From Anaerobacillus isosaccharinicus (GTDB taxonomy: Bacteria; Bacillota; Bacilli; Bacillales; Anaerobacillaceae), in assembly GCF_001866075.3 (NCBI RefSeq), contig NZ_CP063356.1, positions 3,958,164 through 4,022,163 of the forward strand: a DNA stretch of 64,000 nucleotides, in the 5' to 3' direction. Positions within the stretch are counted from its first letter, which is position 1. Every line of letters begins with the position of its first letter. The notes under the pieces were generated by a model that worked only from the letters and a program-made list of their open reading frames with translations, was not told where the DNA came from and made no database searches. The translations under genes were made by a program, and so were the position numbers. Positions 26,369-34,360 of the stretch are shown here, piece by piece.

Positions 26369-27035
26369 CTGTCGGCCACATCGCTAAATTGTAAGACATA
26401 TCCCAAAACATATATTCAAACCTCGTCGTGTTCAGGAAAATCTCTTCTAGGCGTTTTAAGTCTTTTTCAGGTAATTCGGTTGTTAACTGATCAAGAAGAT
26501 CGATGCACCAAATGGCTAATTGACCAAACTCTTTCGAGCTATACATTTGGATCCATTCACCATAAAATTCATTTTCGTTAGCACCTGGGATTTCGTTTAA
26601 CTCTTTACCAATTTCCCAATAGCTCCACATACAAGGCAGGATCGCTGCTACTAGGTCTGCCAGTGTGCCATTTTGACCAACATGTAACATGTAGTGAGTA
26701 TAAGCTAAAGTTGTCGGTGATGGTGTTGCTTTAGCAAACTCTTCTTCGGTGACATCGAATTTTTTTGCATACTCTCGATGCAATGACATTTCTTCATTAA
26801 GTGTTGAGTTTAATAAACTAGCAAATCGTCCCATAGTTTCTACATCTGTTGCCTTTACAGCACCAAGGGCAAATAGTTTCGCATAATCAATTAAATATAA
26901 ATAATCTTGAACCATAAAAAACCGAAATTTCTCTTTTTCAAGAGTTCCATCACCAATCCCTTGGACAAATGGGTGTGCATGATTTTTTCGCCAAATTGGT
27001 TGTAATTCTTGATAAAGTCGTTCACTAAATTTCAT
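26361..27035 (-). CDS. tenA: Aminopyrimidine aminohydrolase (thiaminase II)
   Basis: A 224-residue TenA-family protein. TenA deaminates 4-amino-5-aminomethyl-2-methylpyrimidine to the thiamine precursor HMP, salvaging degraded thiamine. Visible family residues: FMVQDYLYLIDYAK, ILPCMWSYWEIG (the catalytic cysteine), YSSKEFG and the C-terminal TTRFEYMFWDM with the catalytic glutamate. It is the first gene of the operon, directly behind a TPP riboswitch and its terminator, and is followed without gaps by thiZ, thiX and thiY. Confidence 0.93.
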   Translation of the reverse strand: MKFSERLYQELQPIWRKNHAHPFVQGIGDGTLEKEKFRFFMVQDYLYLIDYAKLFALGAVKATDVETMGRFASLLNSTLNEEMSLHREYAKKFDVTEEEFAKATPSPTTLAYTHYMLHVGQNGTLADLVAAILPCMWSYWEIGKELNEIPGANENEFYGEWIQMYSSKEFGQLAIWCIDLLDQLTTELPEKDLKRLEEIFLNTTRFEYMFWDMSYNLAMWPTDE

Positions 27036-27126
27036 CTGTTACACGCTCCTCACTTTTTGTTGTATGATTTCATTCATAAATAAATTGCGCTAACACTTTT
27101 GAAAACTCGCCCCTCCAATTTTATAA

Positions 27127-27159
27127 AACAAAAACCACTTCCCGAAAAAAGAAGTGGTT
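27127..27159 (-). terminator. Riboswitch-controlled terminator
   Basis: On the minus strand AACCACTTC and GAAGTGGTT form a 9-bp stem followed by TTTGTTTT, between the TPP aptamer and tenA. It is the likely expression platform: TPP binding favours termination. Confidence 0.88.
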
Positions 27160-27207
27160 GTAAACAAGACAATGATAATTAGACGTGATATTGCTAATTA
27201 TATATCC

Positions 27208-27296
27208 GCACTTCTTCCCTACGCTAGTATGATCTAGATCAGGTTATAAGGGTTAAGACATTCGTCTCTCTCAGCTTTACAGCGCCCCTAGAGTGA
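27208..27296 (-). promoter_or_regulatory. TPP riboswitch (THI box)
   Basis: On the minus strand the conserved elements appear in order: CTAGGGGCGCTG, then CTGAGAGAG, then CTTAACCCTTATAACCTGATCT, and GCGTAGGGAAG closing P1. This is the thi-box consensus for thiamine pyrophosphate sensing. It controls the tenA-thiZXY operon. Confidence 0.95.
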
Positions 27297-27299
27297 TAA

Positions 27300-27487
27300 T
27301 TTATGAAGTTATTAATCAAGTAACTATACTATCTAGTTCTATCATACTTGAGAGTTTTTTTCAATAAGGTTGTTTGGATAAAAATGACTATGATCAAATT
27401 TAATATCTATTGGTTTGGGAATCTTCGAGCAGTTACGCTTTATTTCAGTATCATATTACGGTTTCAATTTTAGATTTTTTCAATACT
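27300..27487. other. Operon promoter region
   Basis: No coding potential seen. The promoter of the TPP-controlled operon should lie here on the minus strand, AT-rich, but I cannot assign a firm -35/-10 pair. Confidence 0.4.
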
Positions 27488-27524
27488 AAAAACAGTGATT
27501 AGTATGTCTGCTAATCACTGTTTT
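27488..27524. terminator. Terminator of the 150-aa membrane protein gene
   Basis: AAAACAGTGATTAG and CTAATCACTGTTTT pair perfectly around a short loop, directly after the stop at 27532; it could act on both strands. Confidence 0.8.
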
Positions 27525-27531
27525 GGCTACA

Positions 27532-27984
27532 CTATACTGACTCTTTTCTATTAAGACGACGTTGAAAATAGATGAAAATTGGAAGTGGGATAACAATCCA
27601 TCCAAAGCTTTTAATTAAACTATTTTTCGATCTTTCAATGGATGTTTGTTTATGAGAATGGACCATCGATTGATAGTTTTCTAATAGCTCTGCATCAGAT
27701 AGTTTAGTTGGCTCTTCTCCTACTGCCTTTTCATGCCCCCAACGTTTGAATTCTTCGAAAGACTGATAATACGGTGTAGGTGCAACTATATCAGCTACAG
27801 CCATAAAAGCAGCCACACTACCACCGATTGTCATCATCAGTGTCGCAAACAATACTAAATAAATATAAACATTTTTAATCACATCTTCTCCCCCTTTTTC
27901 TGAACCTGCTTTTATTCCAGCGCCAATAAGTAAAAAAATGAAAATAATGAGGACGACCGCTACTAACAAAATAATTGACACCAC
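27532..27984 (-). CDS. Hypothetical membrane protein (150 aa)
   Basis: Three hydrophobic helices (about 2-22, 40-66 and 125-141) surround an acidic and polar loop (EEFKRWGHEKAVGEEPTKLSDAELLENYQ). It begins at tandem GTG codons behind GGAGTCGGTGAG. No family is recognised. It is monocistronic with its own terminator. Confidence 0.65.
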   Translation of the reverse strand: MVSIILLVAVVLIIFIFLLIGAGIKAGSEKGGEDVIKNVYIYLVLFATLMMTIGGSVAAFMAVADIVAPTPYYQSFEEFKRWGHEKAVGEEPTKLSDAELLENYQSMVHSHKQTSIERSKNSLIKSFGWIVIPLPIFIYFQRRLNRKESV

Positions 27985-28079
27985 CTCACCGACTCCTTTT
28001 GTACTAGGTGATCAAAACACGACTCTATATATATAGTCGTCTATTTCTGTTTTTAGTTACAACAAAATAAATTAATTAT

Positions 28080-28415
28080 TTAAGGCATTAATTGCCCACG
28101 GGAAGCGACATAAAGACTGTACCATTCTTCTCTCGTCATCAAAGCTGATTGTCTTGCAGCATCCTGACAATTAAGGATTCGTTTTTCATTTGCCGTTCCA
28201 ATCACAGGCTGGATCATCGCTGGATGTTTCATAAGCCAACCGAGAACGATTGCTTCTAAAGTCGTTTCTTTATTTTCCGCCATTTCCTCAATTAATTGTT
28301 TCGTTTTCAAATAAGCTTCAGATGGGTTTTCTAAGGTGCGACCGGAATAAATACCGTTTGCTAATGAGCCCCATGCTTGAATTTGAATTTTTTCTAAGCC
28401 TTCGACAATCGATAT
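28080..28415 (-). pseudogene. Aldo/keto reductase, C-terminal fragment
   Basis: The longest start-bearing frame covers only 76 residues (28080-28310), but the frame stays open upstream and reads KIQIQAWGSLANGIYSGRTLENPSEAYLKTKQ before joining GWLMKHPAMIQPVIGTANEKRI. This is the C-terminal third of a YdhF/YrpG-type NADPH-dependent aldo/keto reductase, including the cofactor-binding IGTAN region. The catalytic N-terminal barrel half is missing. Similarity ends near 28415-28435, exactly where a VanW gene fragment begins on the other strand, so a deletion or rearrangement removed the front of both genes. Confidence 0.82.
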
Positions 28416-28440
28416 TCCAACTACTCCAACTTACCCCAAA

Positions 28441-28974
28441 GTGGACAGTGAGTTACTTGCAAATATTCGTGTAAAACAAATTGGCCAATACATTACTTAT
28501 TTTAATCATCGAAAAAAAGGACGGGCGCAAAATATCGCACTAGCCACAGAAGCAATTAATAATCATGTTGTCTTTCCTGGTGAGAGCTTTTCATTTAATG
28601 AAGTTGTTGGAAAAAGGACTTTTGAAAAAGGGTACTTACCAGCACCAGTCATTATTCGGGGAAAGGTTTATCGTGATTTTGGCGGAGGGATTTGCCAAGT
28701 GTCTTCGACTTTGTTCAATGCCGTCGATCGAGCCGGAGTACAAATTTTACAGCGCTACTCCCATAGTAAACGTGTGCCATATGTTCCCCCAGGACGAGAC
28801 GCACAAGTTAGCTGGTATGGTGCTGATTTCAGGTTTAAAAATATTCATAATCAACCGATTTTAATTCGGGCAAAAGTGTATGGTGGGTCTTTGATCATTA
28901 CGATACATTCTTCGGATGTCATTGAGATGAAACAGAGGGATATTCCGAATGCACCGGAGGATCCTATATTATAG
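28441..28974 (+). pseudogene. VanW family protein, 5-prime truncated
   Basis: The 177 residues from a GTG hold the VanW core: QIGQYITYFNHRKKGRAQNI, FPGESFSFNEVVGKRT, GGGICQVSSTLFNAVDRAG and YVPPGRDAQVSW. The frame is open upstream to about 28410 but runs into the aldo/keto reductase remnant, so the signal/anchor and domain usually preceding VanW are gone. There is no ribosome binding site before the GTG. VanW proteins are of unclear function, linked to wall or glycopeptide resistance clusters. Probably not functional in this form. Confidence 0.78.
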
Positions 28975-29046
28975 AAAGAACTTCCAAAATGGCGAATAAT
29001 TTATGACCGTATACAAACAATACATGTAAAAAAGTGGAGTGTATGT

Positions 29047-29634
29047 ATGAGAACTGACCAATTGGCTTCTTTGGAAAAAATAAAAAATATGACTGAACAA
29101 TTAAGCAAAATTCAAATGGAATATTGGCAACAATTTTCTCATATAGAAACTTGGGGCTTTAAAATAGTTCTCCTTATGTTTACTCTTCCTTTAGTTTATT
29201 TGTATTTTGCTATTGATAGAAAGAATATTTTCCTATTAGGATTTTATGGGTTTAATGTTCACGTATGGTTTAGCTACATTAATATTTGGGGCGTTAGACA
29301 GGGCTTTTTTGTCTATCCGTTTGAACTAATTCCATTCATTCCGGGGAATCTTGCCTTGGATGCGGCATTAATCCCAGTTCTGTTTATGCTTGTTTATCAG
29401 TGGACAATTAACCTCAATAAAAATTTTTATCTTTATTCAACAGCATTGTCGCTTTTTCTATCATTTGTTTTTAAACCCATCCTTGTCAGTACTGGTATGT
29501 TTGTTTTATATAAGGGAACAAATTATTTCCACCTTTTTCTATTGTACTGCATTATTTTTTTATTATCGAAGTTTATTACAAATTTGTTCTTAGTAATGCA
29601 AAGGAACCCTAGGGTTGCTAAAGGAGACGCTTAA
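29047..29634 (+). CDS. CBO0543-type membrane protein
   Basis: A 195-residue protein with an N-terminal polar helix followed by about five membrane helices. The pattern WGVRQGFFVYPFELIPFIPGNLALDAALIPVLFMLVYQW matches the CBO0543 family common in spore-forming Firmicutes, of unknown function. The ATG follows GTGGAGTG. It is monocistronic; the following DUF3883 gene is convergent. Confidence 0.75.
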   Translation: MRTDQLASLEKIKNMTEQLSKIQMEYWQQFSHIETWGFKIVLLMFTLPLVYLYFAIDRKNIFLLGFYGFNVHVWFSYINIWGVRQGFFVYPFELIPFIPGNLALDAALIPVLFMLVYQWTINLNKNFYLYSTALSLFLSFVFKPILVSTGMFVLYKGTNYFHLFLLYCIIFLLSKFITNLFLVMQRNPRVAKGDA

Positions 29635-29684
29635 ATGAATGCTTCTCCTCTTTTTTTATGTGAAAAATTAGGATATGTTTATCT

Positions 29685-30443
29685 TCATTTTAAAGTGACC
29701 TTATAGGAAATTGGTTGAAGTGTTAGTTTTTTTAGAAAATCTTCTCCTGAAATTCTATATATTTCGCCTGTCAATGTCTCACAATTAAAATTATAAAGTC
29801 TAACAATTTCTGCTTCTTCAGCGTATTCCTCAAGAAAAGCTTTCTCATTTTCCGATAAATAAAAGGGTGTATCCTTTGGGCCAGTTGTCGTTTTTACTTC
29901 AATGTATCTTGGCTTCCCAGAAAGGTCATAAGATAAGATATCATAGCCTGCTCCGTCCCCTTGCTCAACCGATACATGAATAATTTTTTCACCTAACTCA
30001 ACACTTAATCTTTCTTTCTCATGCTGTAAAACATACAACTCTCCTTTTAGACCGAGATCTTTATTCCTTGCATTAATCTCGTCAAAATCCACTTTTCTGG
30101 CACGAAAATTCCGTTTCTTTTCTTTTCGTGTTTCGATTTCTTGCTTTTCTTTTTCACCACGTCCGTCTTGTGCCAGAGATTTCGATCTTAAAATACCATT
30201 TCTACCAAAACGCTCATACTCACAATACTTTAGTAGTTCGTTATGGTCTCTGTGCGAAATCATATTTCTAACTTTTTGCTCAAAGTTCGTGTCATTTCGA
30301 TTTAAATTAATCGCCAAATCATTCCCACCTGGGTTCATTTCGTCCATTAACGCTTCTTTTAGTTCAGTGGTCGTCATTTCCCCAGTTTCTTCTAATATTT
30401 TTATTGCAACTACCAAAATTTCTTTTTCACTGTAATTACTCAA
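29685..30443 (-). CDS. DUF3883 protein, probable restriction endonuclease
   Basis: The N-terminal 90 residues look like a winged-helix domain (SEKEILVVAIKILEETGEMTTTELKEALMDEM) of the kind found in Mrr-like restriction proteins. A charged helical linker follows. The C-terminal domain has GYDILSYD-x-SGKPRYIEVKTT, the D...ExK arrangement of PD-(D/E)xK nucleases in the DUF3883 family. It starts at a TTG with GGGAGG upstream and ends a two-gene unit behind an adenine methyltransferase 53 bp away. I infer it is the nuclease of a restriction-modification pair. Confidence 0.78.
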   Translation of the reverse strand: MSNYSEKEILVVAIKILEETGEMTTTELKEALMDEMNPGGNDLAINLNRNDTNFEQKVRNMISHRDHNELLKYCEYERFGRNGILRSKSLAQDGRGEKEKQEIETRKEKKRNFRARKVDFDEINARNKDLGLKGELYVLQHEKERLSVELGEKIIHVSVEQGDGAGYDILSYDLSGKPRYIEVKTTTGPKDTPFYLSENEKAFLEEYAEEAEIVRLYNFNCETLTGEIYRISGEDFLKKLTLQPISYKVTLK

Positions 30444-30496
30444 AAAGGTTCCTCCCTATATAATTTTATTAAAAAAAGATAGAGTGATTGCTCTAT

Positions 30497-31624
30497 CTAA
30501 TAATTCGTTATTAATATATGTTCCACCTTTTTATCATTTCGATCCATAAAACTAACACTATAAGCCTTATCAAAACCAATAATATTTATCCCTGGTTTGT
30601 TATATAGTTGATAGATAAAATCTGTATTTTTTATGATTAACATAAATTTACAAGGACAATTATTTAACAAATAATGAGCAAGTCGTTCTTGATCACTACT
30701 CCCAAATGAATTATTGGCATAAGTTGAAAAATCACTATCGTACGGAGGATCTAAGAAAATAAAATCTCCCTCTTGAAGCGTGATACTTTTAAAAAACTGT
30801 TCGAAGTCTAGGTTGTAAATCAATGTTTGCTGTAAAATTTCTTGCAGCTCAGTTGTTCTTAAGAAATCAATTTTATTAATGAAAGCTTTGCTATTATATG
30901 AGGCGCCACCATAAGGAACATTGAACCCCCCACTGCTGTTATAACGAAACATTGAAGAGTAACAAAATTCCCTCAAGTAGAAAAATAACGCAATATGAAG
31001 CTCATGATCAATCTTATACTTGTCTCGTTCATTGTATATATAACGATAGTACGTATAAACCGTTGCTCGAATACTAGCTTCGACGTTTTTTTGATAATCT
31101 ACTTCAGGTAAATCACCTTTTTTTAGTTCATTTTTCTTTGTATTATCAAACTTGGAAACGACTGATGTTATTAACTCTTTTATTAAGCGGTCTGCATTAA
31201 TGTTTAAGCTTGCCGGGGTTCTTGTTTCAATTTCGATTCGTTTTGCCTTTGCAAATTGCTCGACTTCTATTTTTAATGCTTCTTTCGTTAGCTCTTCATC
31301 TTTGTAGCGCCCATAAAGAATACGTAACTGTTGAAAATGTTGATCGGAAAATGTACCGAAATAACTCCAAAGTCCCCAAATTTCATGAAGATATTGATGG
31401 AATAGCGGATTTTTCTCTTTTATGAGCTTATACAATGAAATTAATTCACTAGAGAAGTCATTTACAAAAGCTTGCTCATATTGCTCTTTTTTTAATGAAA
31501 AAAAACAAGCGCCTCCTCCTAAGAAAGGCTCTATGTAGTTGTTCATTTTTTCAGGCATGTATCGGTGAATGATTTCCAGTTCGGTCGTTTTACCCCCTGG
31601 CCATTTAACAAACGGTTTTACCAA
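30497..31624 (-). CDS. DNA adenine-N6 methyltransferase (Dam/D12 class)
   Basis: A 375-residue D12-class methyltransferase: motif X KWPGGKTTE, motif I YIEPFLGGGACFF (AdoMet binding) and motif IV FLDPPYDSDF (catalytic DPPY). It methylates adenine N6 in a defined site. It is longer than Dam (about 280), with an insertion around residues 110-200 that could hold the target recognition domain. The TTG start follows AGGAGGAAG. It is followed at once by a DUF3883 nuclease candidate, so protection of host DNA is the probable role. The recognition sequence is not predictable. Confidence 0.88.
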   Translation of the reverse strand: MVKPFVKWPGGKTTELEIIHRYMPEKMNNYIEPFLGGGACFFSLKKEQYEQAFVNDFSSELISLYKLIKEKNPLFHQYLHEIWGLWSYFGTFSDQHFQQLRILYGRYKDEELTKEALKIEVEQFAKAKRIEIETRTPASLNINADRLIKELITSVVSKFDNTKKNELKKGDLPEVDYQKNVEASIRATVYTYYRYIYNERDKYKIDHELHIALFFYLREFCYSSMFRYNSSGGFNVPYGGASYNSKAFINKIDFLRTTELQEILQQTLIYNLDFEQFFKSITLQEGDFIFLDPPYDSDFSTYANNSFGSSDQERLAHYLLNNCPCKFMLIIKNTDFIYQLYNKPGINIIGFDKAYSVSFMDRNDKKVEHILITNY

Positions 31625-31696
31625 AGTATTCTTCCTCCTGCTGCTATTAATCTATCTTTTTATTATAACATTGTACTATAAATAGTAGGAGAGCTA

Positions 31697-31733
31697 TAAA
31701 AAAATAAGGATACCCAAATGTTATGGGTACCCC
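31697..31733 (-). terminator. Terminator of the protease gene
   Basis: On the minus strand GGGGTACCCATA pairs with TGGGTATCC, followed by TTATTTTTTT, immediately after the protease stop. Confidence 0.7.
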
Positions 31734-31741
31734 TTTCATCT

Positions 31742-32878
31742 TTAATATTGAATGGCAGCAAATGCTTGCACTAATCCATGACCGTATTGGCTAGCTGTTC
31801 CTAGATCTTTTGCTGTTTGATTTAAAAGTTGCCGTAATTCTACATTCGTTAAATTTGGTTTTGCTTCCCAAACAAGGGCTGCAACTGCGGCCACGTGTGG
31901 AGATGCCATTGACGTACCATTGTAAGAAGCATAATTATTATTTGGAGTTGTGCTCAGAATGCTAACACCTGGAGCTGAAATTTCAACCGCAGGTCCAGTA
32001 CTTGAAAAAGTACCTCTATTATCATTTTGGTCTGTTGCAGCAACAGCGATGACAGAATCATACTTAGCAGGGTAGCCAACGTTGTCTCCACGTCCTGGTC
32101 TAGTTCCACTATTTCCAGCAGCTGCAACTAGTAATACTCCTTCGTTATAGGCAAGGTCGCAAAATTGTTCTAAGATAGATGAGCTAGAAGATCCTCCTAA
32201 ACTCATATTAATAATATCCATCCCATTTTGAATGGACCACTCAATTCCTTTGGCGATCCCTTCGTATGAACCACTTCCGCTATTATTTAAGACTTTGACG
32301 GCATATAAGTCTGTATGATAGGCAACACCAATTACACCTAAATTATTATTAACAGCAGCTACAGTCCCTGCAACATGGGTACCATGGCCACTTCCATCGT
32401 AGTAAGGATCGCTATTAGCTGAATCAGTAAAAACTGAAAACCCACCTTGTACATTTGCTGATAAGTCTTCATGATTTCTATCAATACCTGTATCTAATAT
32501 CGCTACTTTCATTCCTTTTCCCGTAAACCCTAGGTCGTTAACTTCTGTGCTTTGGACTTTAGGTACCCCCCACGGAATTGGTTGTCCTAATGCCTGGGCA
32601 GCTGCGTTCTCCTCAACAAATTTGATTTTCGGGTGATTTGACAAACCTTTTGCTTGGCGTTCAGAAAGTTTTAATGTAACGACTGGCAGCAAATCAAATG
32701 TGTGTAAAATCTCCTCATCTTTAACACCAAACGCCTTAAGTAATCCTTTTTCAACTTTTCCATCAAATTGAACTAAGTATTCTCCTGTACTCGTATCTTT
32801 TGCAAAAATGCTTGCTGGAGAAAAGACCATTCCTAACAACAAGACAATGGCAAAAAATGCTGAAAATAATTTTTTCAT
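31742..32878 (-). CDS. Subtilisin-type secreted alkaline protease (S8)
   Basis: A 378-residue pre-pro-subtilisin. There is a signal peptide (about 1-26), an I9 propeptide (about 30-105: YLVQFDGKVEKGLL...VKFVEEN) and a mature domain from about AQALGQPIPWG. The catalytic triad is visible: Asp in VAILDTGID, His in GHGTHVAGT and Ser in GTSMASPH, plus the oxyanion Asn in AAAGNSG. The length and motifs match the high-alkaline subtilisins. The ATG follows GGAGGTCATGAG. A palindrome shared with the promoter of the nearby PlcR-like gene lies about 150 bp upstream, so quorum control is plausible. Confidence 0.93.
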   Translation of the reverse strand: MKKLFSAFFAIVLLLGMVFSPASIFAKDTSTGEYLVQFDGKVEKGLLKAFGVKDEEILHTFDLLPVVTLKLSERQAKGLSNHPKIKFVEENAAAQALGQPIPWGVPKVQSTEVNDLGFTGKGMKVAILDTGIDRNHEDLSANVQGGFSVFTDSANSDPYYDGSGHGTHVAGTVAAVNNNLGVIGVAYHTDLYAVKVLNNSGSGSYEGIAKGIEWSIQNGMDIINMSLGGSSSSSILEQFCDLAYNEGVLLVAAAGNSGTRPGRGDNVGYPAKYDSVIAVAATDQNDNRGTFSSTGPAVEISAPGVSILSTTPNNNYASYNGTSMASPHVAAVAALVWEAKPNLTNVELRQLLNQTAKDLGTASQYGHGLVQAFAAIQY

Positions 32879-33027
32879 CTCATGACCTCCATAAAAAGTA
32901 TTTGGTGTTACAACTTAACTATATTTCAAATGTTCAGAAAATTAAAATCTATTTATAACGTAATCAGGGTGAGATATTCTATTAAACAGGTTATTGTATG
33001 AAATCATTTCGATTCTCGTAATTAAAA

Positions 33028-33041
33028 ATAACTATGGTTAT
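33028..33041. promoter_or_regulatory. Candidate operator of the PlcR-like regulator (protease side)
   Basis: ATAACTATGGTTAT, a 14-bp near-palindrome embedded in an AAAAATAACTATRGTTATA stretch shared with 33371-33390. It lies about 150 bp upstream of the protease start and downstream of the peptide gene terminator, fitting an activator site for the protease. Confidence 0.6.
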
Positions 33042-33050
33042 ATCCAAGGG

Positions 33051-33082
33051 CAAAACAAAAAGCGAAGGATGTCCTCCGCTTA
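33051..33082 (-). terminator. Terminator of the peptide gene
   Basis: On the minus strand AGCGGAGGA and TCCTTCGCT form a stem followed by TTTTTGTTTT. It separates the peptide gene from the protease transcription unit. Confidence 0.75.
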
Positions 33083-33109
33083 CTGTTTTTTCCTTAGTAT
33101 TCAAACAAC

Positions 33110-33226
33110 CTATACTTCATGTGGTAAATCTGTTGGTGTAACATTCGTAGCCGGTGATGCAGTTGTAAGCACTGCACCAGTAAATAATAAATTGATAAGT
33201 AGGAAGCCAACTAAGACTTTCTTCAT
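33110..33226 (-). CDS. PapR-like signalling peptide precursor (38 aa)
   Basis: A 38-codon gene with an ATG behind GGATGGTGATACC. It begins MKKVLVGFLLINLLF, a secretion signal, and ends PTDLPHEV. The last seven residues TDLPHEV resemble the B. cereus PapR signal ADLPFEF (shared D-L-P and E at the same positions). In PlcR/PapR systems the peptide is exported, trimmed, re-imported by an oligopeptide permease and bound by the regulator TPR domain. Here the gene is divergent from the regulator, not downstream of it as in B. cereus. It is too short for standard gene callers. Confidence 0.75.
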   Translation of the reverse strand: MKKVLVGFLLINLLFTGAVLTTASPATNVTPTDLPHEV

Positions 33227-33375
33227 AGGTATCACCATCCTGTTTTAATAGTAACTTTTTTGTTATTATACTATTCAATAAGAAATGTTTAAATATTCAA
33301 ATAATACAACCTCGTTTTCTTTTAGTGAGTATTAACCTCAATGTCATTCAATTTCAGCACTTTACGAAAGGAAAA

Positions 33376-33389
33376 ATAACTATAGTTAT
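33376..33389. promoter_or_regulatory. Candidate operator of the PlcR-like regulator (autoregulatory)
   Basis: ATAACTATAGTTAT is a perfect 14-bp palindrome that ends one base before the GGAGGTC ribosome binding site of the regulator gene. Nineteen bases around it are shared, with one change, with the site at 33028. This location suggests autoregulation. Confidence 0.6.
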
Positions 33390-33401
33390 AGGAGGTCAGA
33401 G

Positions 33402-34307
33402 ATGAATTTGAAACATTTTAGCAAAGAACTTGCATGGCTAAGAGTTAAAAATGGATTTTCTCAAAAAGAGCTAGCAAAAGGTATTTGTACACAGCCAGCT
33501 ATTAGTAAGATTGAAAATGGTGATGTTTGTCCGCAACTAGACACATTATATTTACTAGCTTTAAAGTTAAAAGTACCCCTTGGCTATTTAATTAATCTCT
33601 TGTTGTTTGAAAATAAGGAATATATTGACCAAACGATTATGTATATTGAAGAATTAACCTCAAGACATCAGTATGAAGAAGCATTTCAGTTAGTAAAGGC
33701 TGAATTGATCGTTGGCAATCAAGATGCCTGGTTTGAAACTTACTTGTTGTGGCAACGTTTATATAATGGCTACCAGTTGAAATACTATTCTGCGGATGAA
33801 TGCATTAAAGGGCTAAAGAAGTTACTTGAGAATGAAGCTGTGATTATGGAACGATTTTTAGATATAAAAATTCTTAATACAATTGGAACGATCTATTCTA
33901 ATCAAGGAAAATTTAAAGAAAGTATTTTTTATTATGAAAAAATTCTAAGTAATTATCGGCAGGAGTTTATAACTCCTATAATAGAAAGTAAAAATATTTA
34001 TATGTTAAGAGTGATCTATAATAAAGCCAAAACTCTGTATGATGCAGGGGATTTTGAACTTGCATCAGAAGCAGTGCAAAAAGGCATTCAGTTATCAGTT
34101 AAAAATCAAAATATGTCACTACTTGGGCAACTTTATTATTATCAAGGGCAATGTTTTGAACGGCTTAATCATTCTAATGAGACGATTAGAAAATCATACA
34201 CCCAGGCTTTATATTTCTTTGAATTACTAGGGAATTATACATATGTTGAAATTATTAAGAAGCTAAAAGCCAGATTTTTAAAGGTGGAAGTGGAAATGGA
34301 AATTTAA
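33402..34307 (+). CDS. PlcR-like HTH-TPR quorum-sensing transcription regulator
   Basis: Residues about 8-62 form an XRE-type helix-turn-helix (RVKNGFSQKELAKGICTQPAISKIENGDVCPQ); residues 70-290 form TPR-like helical repeats (for example LNTIGTIYSNQGKFKESIFYYEKIL and LGQLYYYQGQCFERL). Length and layout match PlcR and relatives, which bind an imported peptide through the TPR domain and then activate secreted-enzyme genes. The ATG has a strong GGAGGTC site. A peptide gene with PapR-like C-terminus lies divergently 176 bp away and a secreted protease gene follows it. I infer that the three form a quorum-sensing circuit. Confidence 0.85.
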   Translation: MNLKHFSKELAWLRVKNGFSQKELAKGICTQPAISKIENGDVCPQLDTLYLLALKLKVPLGYLINLLLFENKEYIDQTIMYIEELTSRHQYEEAFQLVKAELIVGNQDAWFETYLLWQRLYNGYQLKYYSADECIKGLKKLLENEAVIMERFLDIKILNTIGTIYSNQGKFKESIFYYEKILSNYRQEFITPIIESKNIYMLRVIYNKAKTLYDAGDFELASEAVQKGIQLSVKNQNMSLLGQLYYYQGQCFERLNHSNETIRKSYTQALYFFELLGNYTYVEIIKKLKARFLKVEVEMEI

Positions 34308-34360
34308 TACTTGGGGCAAATGTTAATGCAACTAATTTCATATTTATTATTAGCATTTTT

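Noticed and set aside
33001-33017. Canonical PlcR box near TATGAAATCATTTCGAT (starting about 32997)
   Set aside because: Only the left half fits TATGNANNNNTNCATA; the right half does not, while ATAACTATRGTTAT is a better repeated palindrome.
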